The translations under genes were made by a program, and so were the position numbers. Positions 23,892 through 32,286 of a stretch of 63,511 nt of DNA are shown one piece after another. This DNA is from a virus. Numbering within the stretch: position 1 is the first letter of the stretch; the number at the start of each line of letters is the position of its first letter. Under the pieces are notes generated by a model. That model saw only the letters and a program-made list of their open reading frames with translations, was not told the origin of the DNA and did not search any database. The stretch is from positions 1 to 63,511 of IMG/VR virus record IMGVR_UViG_3300025133_000099; one strand, written 5' to 3'.

Positions 23892-25679
23892 TTACACCAA
23901 CGCCATTGAAACAGTGAGTTCGTCCACTGCTCCGACTGGGAGCAGGTTTACGTCGAAATCGACAGCGTCGTCGGTGACCTCTGACTGCATTTGCAAAACT
24001 CGCTGGATTCGTGAATCACGCTTGAGCGTTCGACGCAGTCCTGCGCGTAGCTTTGATTCAGTCGTTCCAACAGCATTTTTGCCGATTACGTCAGGCATCC
24101 CATACCCTTGATCCAGAAGAAAAGTTCCGTGTGGTGTCCATACTCTAAGCTGTACAGCTTGCACCAGATTATCAACTCCACCGATTGTCGCCAAGTCTTT
24201 ACCTGACTTGGGTTCTATTTTTAGGTCAACTTGCGGCCTTCCGGGGCGGCTTCCAGTCGTTTCGAGAAGCATGATGTCACGCCCGTACAGCGCCTCTGCT
24301 GTCCTTTTAGACGACAATGAGGACGTTGAAGATTCCTGCCCCATCGTCGGCAACAATATCTTGTCTCCGACACCCATCGTTCCGGGAAGCCCACTGGAGC
24401 TAATGTACGGCGCGGTCAGATTGTTCAAAATCGCGATGTGGTGCCACTTTGCCGTCGAAAGCAGTTGAGTTGCTGCAATGCTCTGGAGCGTGTCGCCGTG
24501 AACGATAGTGTACGGTCGTGTTGCCGTGTAAGAAAGCACATCACGGGCTGTGGCGTGCATCGTCGGCGCAGGCAAGCCGTCTGGTGGCGAACCAGAACTC
24601 GCATTAGCCGCTTGACGCGCTGTGCGGGTTCCAACTTTTTCTTCAGATTCTTCACCGACGGCGGCCATCGCGTCCATTGCATCCATCGCGCTGCCGAGAG
24701 CGACTTTTGCTGAATCTGGGATTGTCGTCGATGATCGAGATTCTCCAAACGCCTTTTCAGCCATCTCCGCTGCTTTCTTTGCAGTCTCACGCCCCATCTC
24801 AGCAGTTCGCTTTCCATTTTTTTCAAAGTCTTTCCATGCGTCTACGCAGCGATTGACCTCTTCCAGAACGCTGTCATAGATCGCGATAATATGTCTGAGT
24901 TCCCCTGCCATTTTTGACAAAGTCAAAGCAGCGTCTGTGCCGAGAGCTACTGCCTTTCGCGCTACACGACCAGCCTTCTTAGCCAGCCCCATGATGTCGG
25001 CAAGATCGGGGATTCCTGGTTTCAGGGGAACTGCATCAGCATCGCCGATTGCGCGTAGAGTCAGTTTGGCTGGGTAGGCCATGGGGTTGCTGGTGGCGCG
25101 GTTGACATCGACTTTCATTGGAACGACAGTCAGATGCGTGCCTGTCTTGAAGTCGTGCCACACCATCCGCGTACCGTGCGAATAGCTGCTGTCTGCCTTT
25201 AGCTCGTGGTAGCGGTCAAAGACATGCGCCAGCATGCGTGCTGTCCACTTTGGCCCTGACAGCCCCGTAAACCACGGTAGAACCCGCCTATGATCGTCGG
25301 CTAAGTCCCGCGATGACGTAGTGTCGTAGCCCTTTTTCGGTGCGATGCCAAAGTTGACATCAACGGTCATATCAATGTACGCCAACCCGCGTTCTTCGGC
25401 GACAATCCCACCGAGCGTCAACGCCGTGCTTTGGCGGTAAACCCTCTGCATCGTTAGGTTTTGCAAGCCGTTAGGGAACAGAAACGTCATTGTGCCGTCG
25501 TCCAGACCGTCCGAGTGAATCGAAATACCGTAGTGATCCTCCTTCGTGTACCAGCTATCGTCATTTGAAATACGACGGGCAGCTTCGAGCAAGCGGGCTA
25601 TCTGCCCGACAGCCATCCCGTTCAGCGGTCGCCACGGCTGCGTGTGCGGTGGGTAGCCTATGAAATCACCAAGTGCCAT
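23892..25679 (-). CDS. LysM plus gp25-like baseplate fusion protein (595 aa)
   Basis: ATG 25679 (MALGDFIGYP) after GGAGG. The N-terminal about 200 residues look like a tail/baseplate domain. An Ala/Lys/Glu-rich helical section spans residues about 240-340. A LysM domain follows (YTIVHGDTLQSIAATQL near residue 393, ending GVGDKILLP). The C-terminal 110 residues match the gpW/gp25 wedge pattern (VRVWTPxGTFLLDQGYGMPD; TLKRDSRIQRVLQ). T4 gp53 and P2-like proteins carry LysM and gp25-like domains on separate chains; here they are fused. It should bind the baseplate and possibly peptidoglycan. Confidence 0.75.
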   Translation of the reverse strand: MALGDFIGYPPHTQPWRPLNGMAVGQIARLLEAARRISNDDSWYTKEDHYGISIHSDGLDDGTMTFLFPNGLQNLTMQRVYRQSTALTLGGIVAEERGLAYIDMTVDVNFGIAPKKGYDTTSSRDLADDHRRVLPWFTGLSGPKWTARMLAHVFDRYHELKADSSYSHGTRMVWHDFKTGTHLTVVPMKVDVNRATSNPMAYPAKLTLRAIGDADAVPLKPGIPDLADIMGLAKKAGRVARKAVALGTDAALTLSKMAGELRHIIAIYDSVLEEVNRCVDAWKDFEKNGKRTAEMGRETAKKAAEMAEKAFGESRSSTTIPDSAKVALGSAMDAMDAMAAVGEESEEKVGTRTARQAANASSGSPPDGLPAPTMHATARDVLSYTATRPYTIVHGDTLQSIAATQLLSTAKWHHIAILNNLTAPYISSSGLPGTMGVGDKILLPTMGQESSTSSLSSKRTAEALYGRDIMLLETTGSRPGRPQVDLKIEPKSGKDLATIGGVDNLVQAVQLRVWTPHGTFLLDQGYGMPDVIGKNAVGTTESKLRAGLRRTLKRDSRIQRVLQMQSEVTDDAVDFDVNLLPVGAVDELTVSMALV

Positions 25680-25688
25680 TGCTTCCTC

Positions 25689-25973
25689 CTACTCGACAGT
25701 TGTACTGATTACGGAGCCACTTGCCGAGTAGAGGACATTGTCGACGTTGATCGAAATCGCCTCATAAATAGCACCTGAATCCTCGTTCCCTGTGAACCCC
25801 ACACTTAGATTGTCTTTCAAGTGAGCGACAATCGCGGTAGCTACGGAACCCCACACAGCCTCTTTGGACTCTGTCGCCAGATTTTCGTTGTCTGCGCTTT
25901 TGTCGATGCTCCCCATTGCAGTGTCAATAGCACTAATGATGTCATCTCTCAATGTAGTTGCGTTCATTGCCAT
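25689..25973 (-). CDS. Small baseplate-region protein (94 aa)
   Basis: ATG 25973 overlaps the previous stop (TGATG). It is acidic with an N-terminal helix (LRDDIISAIDTAMGSIDK) and a beta-rich C-terminus. No family recognised. Its place between the gpV-like spike and the LysM/gp25 fusion, with overlaps, suggests a baseplate part or a chaperone. Confidence 0.6.
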   Translation of the reverse strand: MAMNATTLRDDIISAIDTAMGSIDKSADNENLATESKEAVWGSVATAIVAHLKDNLSVGFTGNEDSGAIYEAISINVDNVLYSASGSVISTTVE

Positions 25974-27061
25974 CAGTCTGTCTCCAAGGTCGATGCTGCG
26001 TAGTTCTTGCCAGTCGTGCCAGTAGTCACCGCGCCTGAAACGCCGCCTGCCAAACCCACGACAGTTGACGGTGAGTCGATAAACGAGATTCCAGGAATAG
26101 CCGTGCCAAACAAGGCACCTGCGACGGCGATTGTCGGCATGTACTCAGCAAGAACCTTGGCAATGTCGATACGCGCTGTATCGAGCAGTACAGGCTGAAC
26201 GCCTGTGACGGTGCCAGCAGTGTTCCCTGTCACTGATACCTTTCCAGCGGCTCCTGTCGTGATGTTGACGTTCCCGTCAGCACCGACTGTGATTACTGAG
26301 TCGCCAGCTACGATTGTCGTCGCAGTATCGTCTACTCGCACAGTAGATGCGTTCGACTTGATCTCGAACGTCGGGTTCCCTGAAGCTGTGTATTGGCCGT
26401 CAGATTCATTGTAGCGGTAGCCACGGGTCTGGCCGCGAATGTCGATGACGACCTTGCCTTGGTCTTCAACTTGAAACTCATTGCCGCGAACCAAAGCACG
26501 CATTTTGTAGTGGGTGCCATCAGCGATTGTCGCGTGATGCGGAGTGCGTGGATGGGGCAACGACCCGATGATTACAGGCTTTTTCATGTCGTTGTCGAGG
26601 AAGGCGACAACGACGCAATCAGCTTCAGTGTCGTGCGGCAGCGTCTGCTCATTCAGATCACCGCCTGCGATGTTGTGTTCGACGGCGCGGGGAACCCACT
26701 GGAACCGTTCGGCAATCCCCCACGCAGTGGTCAGGATCGGAACCGCTTGAAGCAAGCCCAGCGTCTGAGGACTTTCCGTGATCATAACGTCACAGAGAAT
26801 ACCGCTGACAACGTCGCCTAAATGCGCGACGGGTGAGTCGTTCGGTGAGTATTCCTCCGTTGTACTTGTCTTCGTCGTGGGGTAGTAGATTTGCTTGACG
26901 TAACCCCGCACCATCAGCCCAGCATTGTAGCTTGCGCCCTTGATGGTTTTTTGGCTTGTAGAGCCGACTGTCGGTGTAGGCGAGCCTGCGCGTTTTGCTG
27001 CGTTGGCGAGTCGGTGGCCTTGCCCAAGTAGCTTCATAAAATCTTGTAGTTTTTCGCTCAT
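25973..27061 (-). CDS. gpV/gp5-like tail spike, OB-fold (362 aa)
   Basis: ATG 27061 overlaps the hub stop (ATGA). Residues about 50-180 form an OB-fold: GLMVRGYVKQIYYP, then DTEADCVVVAFLDNDMKK and PVIIGSLPHP, the signature of gpV/gp5 N-terminal domains. Residues about 185-250 are a repetitive beta region (GKVVIDIRGQ, FEIKSNAST, TTIVAGDSVITVGADGNVNI) expected to form the trimeric beta-helix needle. No lysozyme domain is present. It would cap the tail tube and puncture the envelope. Motif copy at 26312. Confidence 0.8.
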   Translation of the reverse strand: MSEKLQDFMKLLGQGHRLANAAKRAGSPTPTVGSTSQKTIKGASYNAGLMVRGYVKQIYYPTTKTSTTEEYSPNDSPVAHLGDVVSGILCDVMITESPQTLGLLQAVPILTTAWGIAERFQWVPRAVEHNIAGGDLNEQTLPHDTEADCVVVAFLDNDMKKPVIIGSLPHPRTPHHATIADGTHYKMRALVRGNEFQVEDQGKVVIDIRGQTRGYRYNESDGQYTASGNPTFEIKSNASTVRVDDTATTIVAGDSVITVGADGNVNITTGAAGKVSVTGNTAGTVTGVQPVLLDTARIDIAKVLAEYMPTIAVAGALFGTAIPGISFIDSPSTVVGLAGGVSGAVTTGTTGKNYAASTLETD

Positions 27062-29142
27062 GCCAATCCGTCCTCTGGTGGTTCGTCTGTTGGGACGGTA
27101 TTGATGCCGCCATCACCAGCCCATTCGACGGCATCGCCTGTCTGGGACTCCCCTGCTGTTCCCCAAGTTCTGGTGTTCTCCACGCTCGTCCAAAGCTCAC
27201 TTTGGGTGCGAATGTCAGGCAATCGATTCTTTTCGATGTAGCCGCGTGAGTAGCTGAGTTTTGTTGATACTGACGGGTTGATCCCACTCGACCAAGACCA
27301 CGCGACAGCGTGAACATACGCTGTAAATAACTCACCACTGTCGGCATCCTCGACGGTGGCAGTATGTGTCTCGATTTGCGGAGCGAAAGGCGCGTTGTCT
27401 GCGAACGCTACACGCTCCCAATCTGGGACGACAATCTTGGTTCCTGGGCGAAACTGAGCCATCACGCCAGCAAGGTCAATGTCTCCTTCCCAGTAGTAAG
27501 GCGCTAAGAACTGCCATTGGGCGTACTTGTCTCGGTATTCACCCAGAGTCTCGATTCCTGTACCAACAGTGCCACTTACGGCGTCTGTGAACAGAGGCGT
27601 GTCAACAACCTTTCGCTTCATGCCGTAGCGTTCAACAGATGCTGGGCAGTAGATAGGCGGGAACATCATGGCAGCAGCATGGTTGAGCGTCGGTGGTAGC
27701 TGCATCGTGACATGGATATGGTTGACACGATTTCCACCTCTATGCGCCGAAATAGACCTGATATACGGCGTCCAAACAGGCCATGCCGCCAGCCTGAACC
27801 AAGGTGATTCTTCAGCTTCGTGGAGATTCACAAAGGGCTTCTCTCTAAAATGCAAAAAGAGCCTGCGGTCATGGGAGACAGTTTCGTCAACATCCGCATC
27901 CTCACCCAACCCCCTGCCAGTATATGGAAGCGGGCTGGGTGGTTTGGTGTCAATCCACATTTCGTTGTATTCGGGATTCTGATAGCGTTGAGCAAGCTGC
28001 CAGAGGGGAGTATATTCGCCTACCTGCGTCAAATCCCACGCATGGATATACCCGAAAGTTTTATAGACATGTGTTGAGTCGAGTCCATACCAGAACGGGA
28101 AAACATCGTGACGAAAACCTGAGTCAAGTAGGTCGTCAGCACTCTCAGGAGAAAACAGTAAATATGGGCCTTCGATAACTCCATGATTAGGGAGCAAAGG
28201 CGGATACCCAAGCATAGCTTTTGAGTCACCACTGAGCGACAATACGAGGGATATGACCTCTCCCGGAGTTCCTCCGATGGTTCCAGCGGCTTGCAGGACT
28301 TGAGCCATGATCCGCCCGTTAGCGTTATTTGTCGCTGGATCATAGGGGTTGAAGTAAAGCGGCGTGTCTTGGAACACCCCTTGCGCGTCCCGTCCAGATA
28401 TTGAAAGGTCGTATGCGGGTTCGCCGCCGCTGCCTGACGCGACAGCCACATCGACAGAATCAATCCGCCCGATCATTAGCGTTTTCCAACCGTGTCCGAC
28501 ACGGGTGCTAAACGGTAGCCAGCTTTTGACGGTGATGTCCTCACCATCTTCCAACTGATCTGCGCCGTTCCAAACGCTTATGACGACAAAATCACCCTCA
28601 TCGACAAGGCTGTAAGCAGGTGGCGTGTGGTGTGCGTATTCGCTGGAAAACAAATCGGAAAGCCTCTCACCGCCAACGCCACCAGTGGGGCCGCCTTCAT
28701 AGCCGCCGATGGTCATGGTGCTTACAGTGCTCATGGCTGACGGTGCGCCATGTGCCTTCATCTTGACAGAAAACGTGCCCGCTGCTGCGTTCATATTTTT
28801 CGCTGCTTGGACATTCTCGACAGTCCCGACGATGCGGTCGATCATGTCTCCTGAGAACGCTGTTTTGAAATAGTCAACCCCCCTGAGCAGGCTGCGAATG
28901 TCGCCTGTTCCACCCTTCGACGCAAGCGTCGTATTCGCGAACGTCACGCATGCCGTGGCTTTTGCAAACGTCTTTCTCGTCGACGAAATGTTCCGCGTCT
29001 CAGGGAGTGTTTGCAGAAAATCGCCAAACTTGAATATCTCCACGCAGACTGCGTGCTGGTCTGAAATAACAGACGAGGTAGCGCCCGTCTGCCCAGTACC
29101 GTGCGCTGCCCACGTTGTATCTTCTCTAAAAATGTCAGCCAT
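27058..29142 (-). CDS. Baseplate hub protein (gpD-like candidate, 694 aa)
   Basis: ATG 29142. Large mixed protein with a C-terminal part of hub type (GTKIVVPDWERVAFADNA followed by ESxTATVEDADSGELFTAY). Its size and place, between the tape measure and the gpV-like spike, are those of gpD/gp27 hub proteins, which make the trimeric ring above the spike. The call rests mainly on gene order. It overlaps the spike gene by ATGA. Motif copy at 27427. Confidence 0.6.
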   Translation of the reverse strand: MADIFREDTTWAAHGTGQTGATSSVISDQHAVCVEIFKFGDFLQTLPETRNISSTRKTFAKATACVTFANTTLASKGGTGDIRSLLRGVDYFKTAFSGDMIDRIVGTVENVQAAKNMNAAAGTFSVKMKAHGAPSAMSTVSTMTIGGYEGGPTGGVGGERLSDLFSSEYAHHTPPAYSLVDEGDFVVISVWNGADQLEDGEDITVKSWLPFSTRVGHGWKTLMIGRIDSVDVAVASGSGGEPAYDLSISGRDAQGVFQDTPLYFNPYDPATNNANGRIMAQVLQAAGTIGGTPGEVISLVLSLSGDSKAMLGYPPLLPNHGVIEGPYLLFSPESADDLLDSGFRHDVFPFWYGLDSTHVYKTFGYIHAWDLTQVGEYTPLWQLAQRYQNPEYNEMWIDTKPPSPLPYTGRGLGEDADVDETVSHDRRLFLHFREKPFVNLHEAEESPWFRLAAWPVWTPYIRSISAHRGGNRVNHIHVTMQLPPTLNHAAAMMFPPIYCPASVERYGMKRKVVDTPLFTDAVSGTVGTGIETLGEYRDKYAQWQFLAPYYWEGDIDLAGVMAQFRPGTKIVVPDWERVAFADNAPFAPQIETHTATVEDADSGELFTAYVHAVAWSWSSGINPSVSTKLSYSRGYIEKNRLPDIRTQSELWTSVENTRTWGTAGESQTGDAVEWAGDGGINTVPTDEPPEDGLA

Positions 29143-29145
29143 GAT

Positions 29146-30753
29146 CTAAAACATCCATGAAAAGAACTGAAGGATTTTCTTGAGTCCATACGCTATCTTC
29201 TCGACGCCTCCGTACAATCCTATTGACTGGAATGCCCGAATCAGACCGTTAGTCACCTCACTGAGTTCTTGGAATGTCGAAATGACCTCAGAACCAACTT
29301 GGATGAGTTCGTTCTGAATAGCTGCGTCCCGTTGTAGGACGCCCATTCCACCTTGCATTTGATGAGCCATATGACTTGAAAAATCGGCGCTGGTGTCAAC
29401 GAGTCCCGCCGCGCCAGGGGAGTTGCCCAGAGCACCAAGAGCATCGCGGTGAACGCGAACGCCAACTGCTCCCATCGCTTGCTGCCTGATCAGATCCTGC
29501 ATCGCGCCGCCGCCGCCGATGTCAAACTGCCCAAGGTAGTTGCCCATGATTTCAGCATTTTGGGACGGGTCTTGCAGCTTGAACATTGCTTCAGCAAAAT
29601 CGTCGGGACTGCCTCCTTGGAAGCCAGCAGCGCGAGCAAGCATAAACGTCGTCGGATCACCGCCTGCTGAGTAGCCTTTGTTCGCTACGCCCTCTTGCCA
29701 GTTTTTAGTGATCGACGTTCCAGCAACCATCGCACCTTCAGATCCGCCGAGCGCCAAGCCCAGATTTTGTCCTGCGGCAATCATTCTGCTGACATCGAGG
29801 TTCCTCGCGCCGATTGTCGTCTGAGTCTCAACCTGTGAGGATACAGACTGGAGATACTGGGTAGCGCGGGATTTGTCGAATCCCATTCTGATCGATGTCG
29901 TCAGGAGCCGTAAGCCCTGCTGCCGCTCATTCGGGTTCTGGCCGCGCAATGCGCGTTCTGCTGTACCAATGGTGCCAACGTCAACCCCTGTTGTCCATTG
30001 CCCTGCAATGGCCTGTGCTGCGTCTTCTGGCCGTTCGCCGCCTTTTCGAGCAGAAGCTTGACCATAACCAGCCGCTGCTGACGTAAACTCAGTCGACGAC
30101 ATGCCCACTGAAAGACCTGCTCTTCGAACATCACCGTGGCCGCTTTTTCCGCCTATGAGGGCGTGACCGCTGCTTCGCCTTGTTTGGAGATTCTCTTTGT
30201 ACGCTTGTGAGGCGTGAGCGCCCATTGCCAAAGCGCCAAGAACGGTGGGGCCAATCCACTTTGCTCCCCCTGTCAATAAACCAAGACCTGTGTGCCCTTC
30301 TTCAGCGTCTTGACGGTCACCACCACCGCTGACGCCGTCTCCGCCGCTGCCGCTGCCGCTGCCGCCTCCGCCTCCGCCTCTGCCGCCGCCGCCTCCGCCT
30401 CCGCCTGAGCCGCCGCCGCTTGGGGCACCGCCGCCTGCGCCGCGTGCTTTAGCAATCTCACTGTTCAGACGCTGAACCTCTGCTGTTGCTTCGCGTGCTG
30501 TCTTGCCGATCTCTGAAAGTTCACCGCGCACACGCTTGAGGTTCCCGACATGTGAAGCTGCCTCGTCGAGAGATTCTTCAAACTTCTTGACGTTTTCGGA
30601 GGCTTGCTCGAAAGCCTGTCCTGTTGCCTCCGTAGCTTTGGTGAACTCCTGAGTACGCTTGGGATCGAGGGTCTTGTCGAGCACCTTGCCCAAGTCGTTC
30701 ACTTGGCGGGCATTGACCTTCATGGTCAAGGTAGTGTTGATGTTATTCGACAT
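29146..30753 (-). CDS. Tail tape measure protein (535 aa)
   Basis: ATG 30753. Residues 1-110 are coiled coil (KVLDKTLDPKRTQEFTKATE and similar), followed by a long Gly-rich linker (residues about 110-150), a hydrophobic segment (WIGPTVLGALAMGAHA) and a helical Ala/Gly-rich body. A C-terminal hydrophobic helix ends it. At 535 aa it would measure a short tail (about 80 nm if the usual 1.5 A per residue applies; this is an estimate from the family rule). Position after the chaperones and before the hub is the standard one. Motif copy at 29812. Confidence 0.75.
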   Translation of the reverse strand: MSNNINTTLTMKVNARQVNDLGKVLDKTLDPKRTQEFTKATEATGQAFEQASENVKKFEESLDEAASHVGNLKRVRGELSEIGKTAREATAEVQRLNSEIAKARGAGGGAPSGGGSGGGGGGGGRGGGGGGSGSGSGGDGVSGGGDRQDAEEGHTGLGLLTGGAKWIGPTVLGALAMGAHASQAYKENLQTRRSSGHALIGGKSGHGDVRRAGLSVGMSSTEFTSAAAGYGQASARKGGERPEDAAQAIAGQWTTGVDVGTIGTAERALRGQNPNERQQGLRLLTTSIRMGFDKSRATQYLQSVSSQVETQTTIGARNLDVSRMIAAGQNLGLALGGSEGAMVAGTSITKNWQEGVANKGYSAGGDPTTFMLARAAGFQGGSPDDFAEAMFKLQDPSQNAEIMGNYLGQFDIGGGGAMQDLIRQQAMGAVGVRVHRDALGALGNSPGAAGLVDTSADFSSHMAHQMQGGMGVLQRDAAIQNELIQVGSEVISTFQELSEVTNGLIRAFQSIGLYGGVEKIAYGLKKILQFFSWMF

Positions 30754-30755
30754 GA

Positions 30756-31232
30756 CTACTCGATCCCTCCAAAGTCTGGCTCGCGGCCTTCAGCAATAGC
30801 AGTTTCCCATGCGTCTACCACTGAATCACCTGTCAAAACCGCCTCATCCCATGATGTAGGTGTTTTCAGGTTCCGTGGCGGCCCCCAACGCTTAGACGAC
30901 AATCCTTGTCCTGCGTTAGCAGCGGCTGCATTTCGCAGAATCTCGCGCAGCTTCTCTTTCTTTGCCTTGTCGCCGCTTGCGCCTGCGATTGTCGCCTCAT
31001 TCTGGCTGGTGATCGCCGCTTCAATATCACGGAGATCACCCATTGAAAGACTCTCAATGTCGTTTCCGACACCTGCTTCCATAGCCAAAGCTGTGCGGTC
31101 TTCGACCACCTTGTCCATGTGGTGAAGCAGCGCAATCATGTGCTTCTCGGTGAAATCTTCGTAGTCGATAGGCGGTTTTCCGCATTTCTTGTACCAGATC
31201 CATTTGGTGAGCCACTTGTCATCATCAAGCAT
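30756..31232 (-). CDS. Tail assembly chaperone, second frame (158 aa or frameshift extension)
   Basis: The frame is open upstream through 31445, overlapping gene 31225-31782 in the +1 frame. It could start at ATG 31232 (MLDDDKWLTK), or be reached by frameshifting, because the segment before that ATG (GALSHLEVARQ) reads like real protein. The frame-0 sequence has a run TTTTGG on the minus strand (31269-31264), on which Phe-tRNA could re-pair after +1 slippage. Lambda G/GT-type chaperones are usually made by such a shift, and this pair lies just upstream of the tape measure, where they belong. Motif copy at 30895. Confidence 0.65.
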   Translation of the reverse strand: MLDDDKWLTKWIWYKKCGKPPIDYEDFTEKHMIALLHHMDKVVEDRTALAMEAGVGNDIESLSMGDLRDIEAAITSQNEATIAGASGDKAKKEKLREILRNAAAANAGQGLSSKRWGPPRNLKTPTSWDEAVLTGDSVVDAWETAIAEGREPDFGGIE

Positions 31233-31782
31233 CTGCCTCGCTACTTCCAGATGACTCAACGCCCCAAAATCGGGCTTCGTGTGAAGCCACCTCCGCGTAG
31301 ATAGCAACGAGAACACCGACATCGCGCAAATGTGGCAACTCCTGTGCCCAATCTGGCGCTTCTTGAAGCGAAATAGCAAGATGCGCCTGCATCTCGAAAA
31401 TGTTGAGCGTTTGTTGGTCGAGCGTGCTGGCTTGCATTCCGCCAAGCATCTTTGCTCGCGTCATCCCGACGGCAGCGCGTTCGCGGATCGTCAACACATG
31501 CGTGGTGAAAGACCCCTGCCAGTGGTAGCCGCGCTGATCTTCGTAGTCGAGTTCAAACGTATAGGTGTCTGTAACGTCCCCAACGCCCTTGTCGTCGTTC
31601 AGATGACCCATAACGGCGTCAACTACTGCGACAGTCTCAGGAGGCAGTGTAGCCGCCTCTACGCCGACAGCGTTGCCACCCTTTTTCTTGGGCGGAGTCT
31701 TGCGGGCCTTGCGACCTGCCGCTCCGATGTTGCTCTTACTCGATCCGCCCTTGTTGCCTGTGCTCGCTTCCGTGCGTGCCAT
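31225..31782 (-). CDS. Tail assembly chaperone, first frame (185 aa)
   Basis: ATG 31782 follows AAGGAGG; the stop at 31225 is overlapped by the next frame. Basic N-terminus (KARKTPPKKKGG), then a beta-rich core (TFELDYEDQRGYHWQGSF) and a helical tail (RAAVGMTRAKMLGGMQ; NIFEMQAHLAISL), the layout of phage tail chaperone G proteins. It sits between tail tube and tape measure. Its C-terminal about 15 residues look low-complexity, as expected if much of the product normally shifts frame before them. Confidence 0.65.
   Translation of the reverse strand: MARTEASTGNKGGSSKSNIGAAGRKARKTPPKKKGGNAVGVEAATLPPETVAVVDAVMGHLNDDKGVGDVTDTYTFELDYEDQRGYHWQGSFTTHVLTIRERAAVGMTRAKMLGGMQASTLDQQTLNIFEMQAHLAISLQEAPDWAQELPHLRDVGVLVAIYAEVASHEARFWGVESSGSSEADA
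31264..31272 (-). promoter_or_regulatory. Candidate +1 slippage site in the chaperone genes
   Basis: On the minus strand, frame 0 reads CGA TTT TGG GGC. A Phe-tRNA paired with TTT can re-pair with TTT one base downstream and continue as GGG GCG TTG, joining EVASHEARF to GALSHLEVARQML. No flanking pseudoknot was identified by eye. Confidence 0.5.
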
Positions 31783-31816
31783 GATAGTAGCCTCCTTGCA
31801 TTGTTATTGTCGTCTA

Positions 31817-32269
31817 TTACAGATCAGATTCATCTCTGGCTCTGATAGCGACCATGGTTACATTGGTTCCGACGACACCGCGTGCCGTCACGTTTACGTT
31901 TCGCTCACTGATCCGCACGCCTTCAACGTGCATGATCACAGTTGGCGATCCGATATTTGCGTCAGCTTCGATTGTCGCTGTAAGCTCTCCACTCGTGAGA
32001 ATGTTGCTCAAGTGATCCTCTGGCCCTGTTCCCTGCTTGGGAAACCAGCCCGACGACTTGATGGTGGTGCCGATAATCCGCACCAACTCAGCGGTCATGC
32101 TGACCTCGTAGTCCGTCGGAGCGTGCTCTGTCACCTGGATATTATCCAGGACTTTGATCGGGTCGTAGGTGATATTTTCACGGATAGTGACGCCTGTGGC
32201 GTAACCCACCTGCGTCCCGTCCAGAGAGAATCGCGCTCTTGCGCCAGTAAGTACATTTCCAGTTGCCAT
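31817..32269 (-). CDS. Tail tube protein (150 aa)
   Basis: ATG 32269 follows GGGAGG. Compact beta-rich protein starting MATGNVLTGARARFSLDGTQ, a pattern of phage tube proteins, with internal strands ITYDPIKVLDNIQVTEHAPT and YEVSMTAELVRIIG and an ending VNVTARGVVGTNVTMVAI. Its size is that of Mu/phiCD27-like tubes. It immediately follows the sheath gene, the conserved sheath-tube order. A near-match of the dispersed motif lies directly after its stop at 31805-31814. Confidence 0.8.
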   Translation of the reverse strand: MATGNVLTGARARFSLDGTQVGYATGVTIRENITYDPIKVLDNIQVTEHAPTDYEVSMTAELVRIIGTTIKSSGWFPKQGTGPEDHLSNILTSGELTATIEADANIGSPTVIMHVEGVRISERNVNVTARGVVGTNVTMVAIRARDESDL

Positions 32270-32286
32270 TTTAGTAGCCTCCCTGC

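Noticed and set aside
23892-25679. Endolysin based on LysM
   Set aside because: No lysozyme, amidase or peptidase motif; the gp25-like C-terminus and gene order place it in the baseplate.
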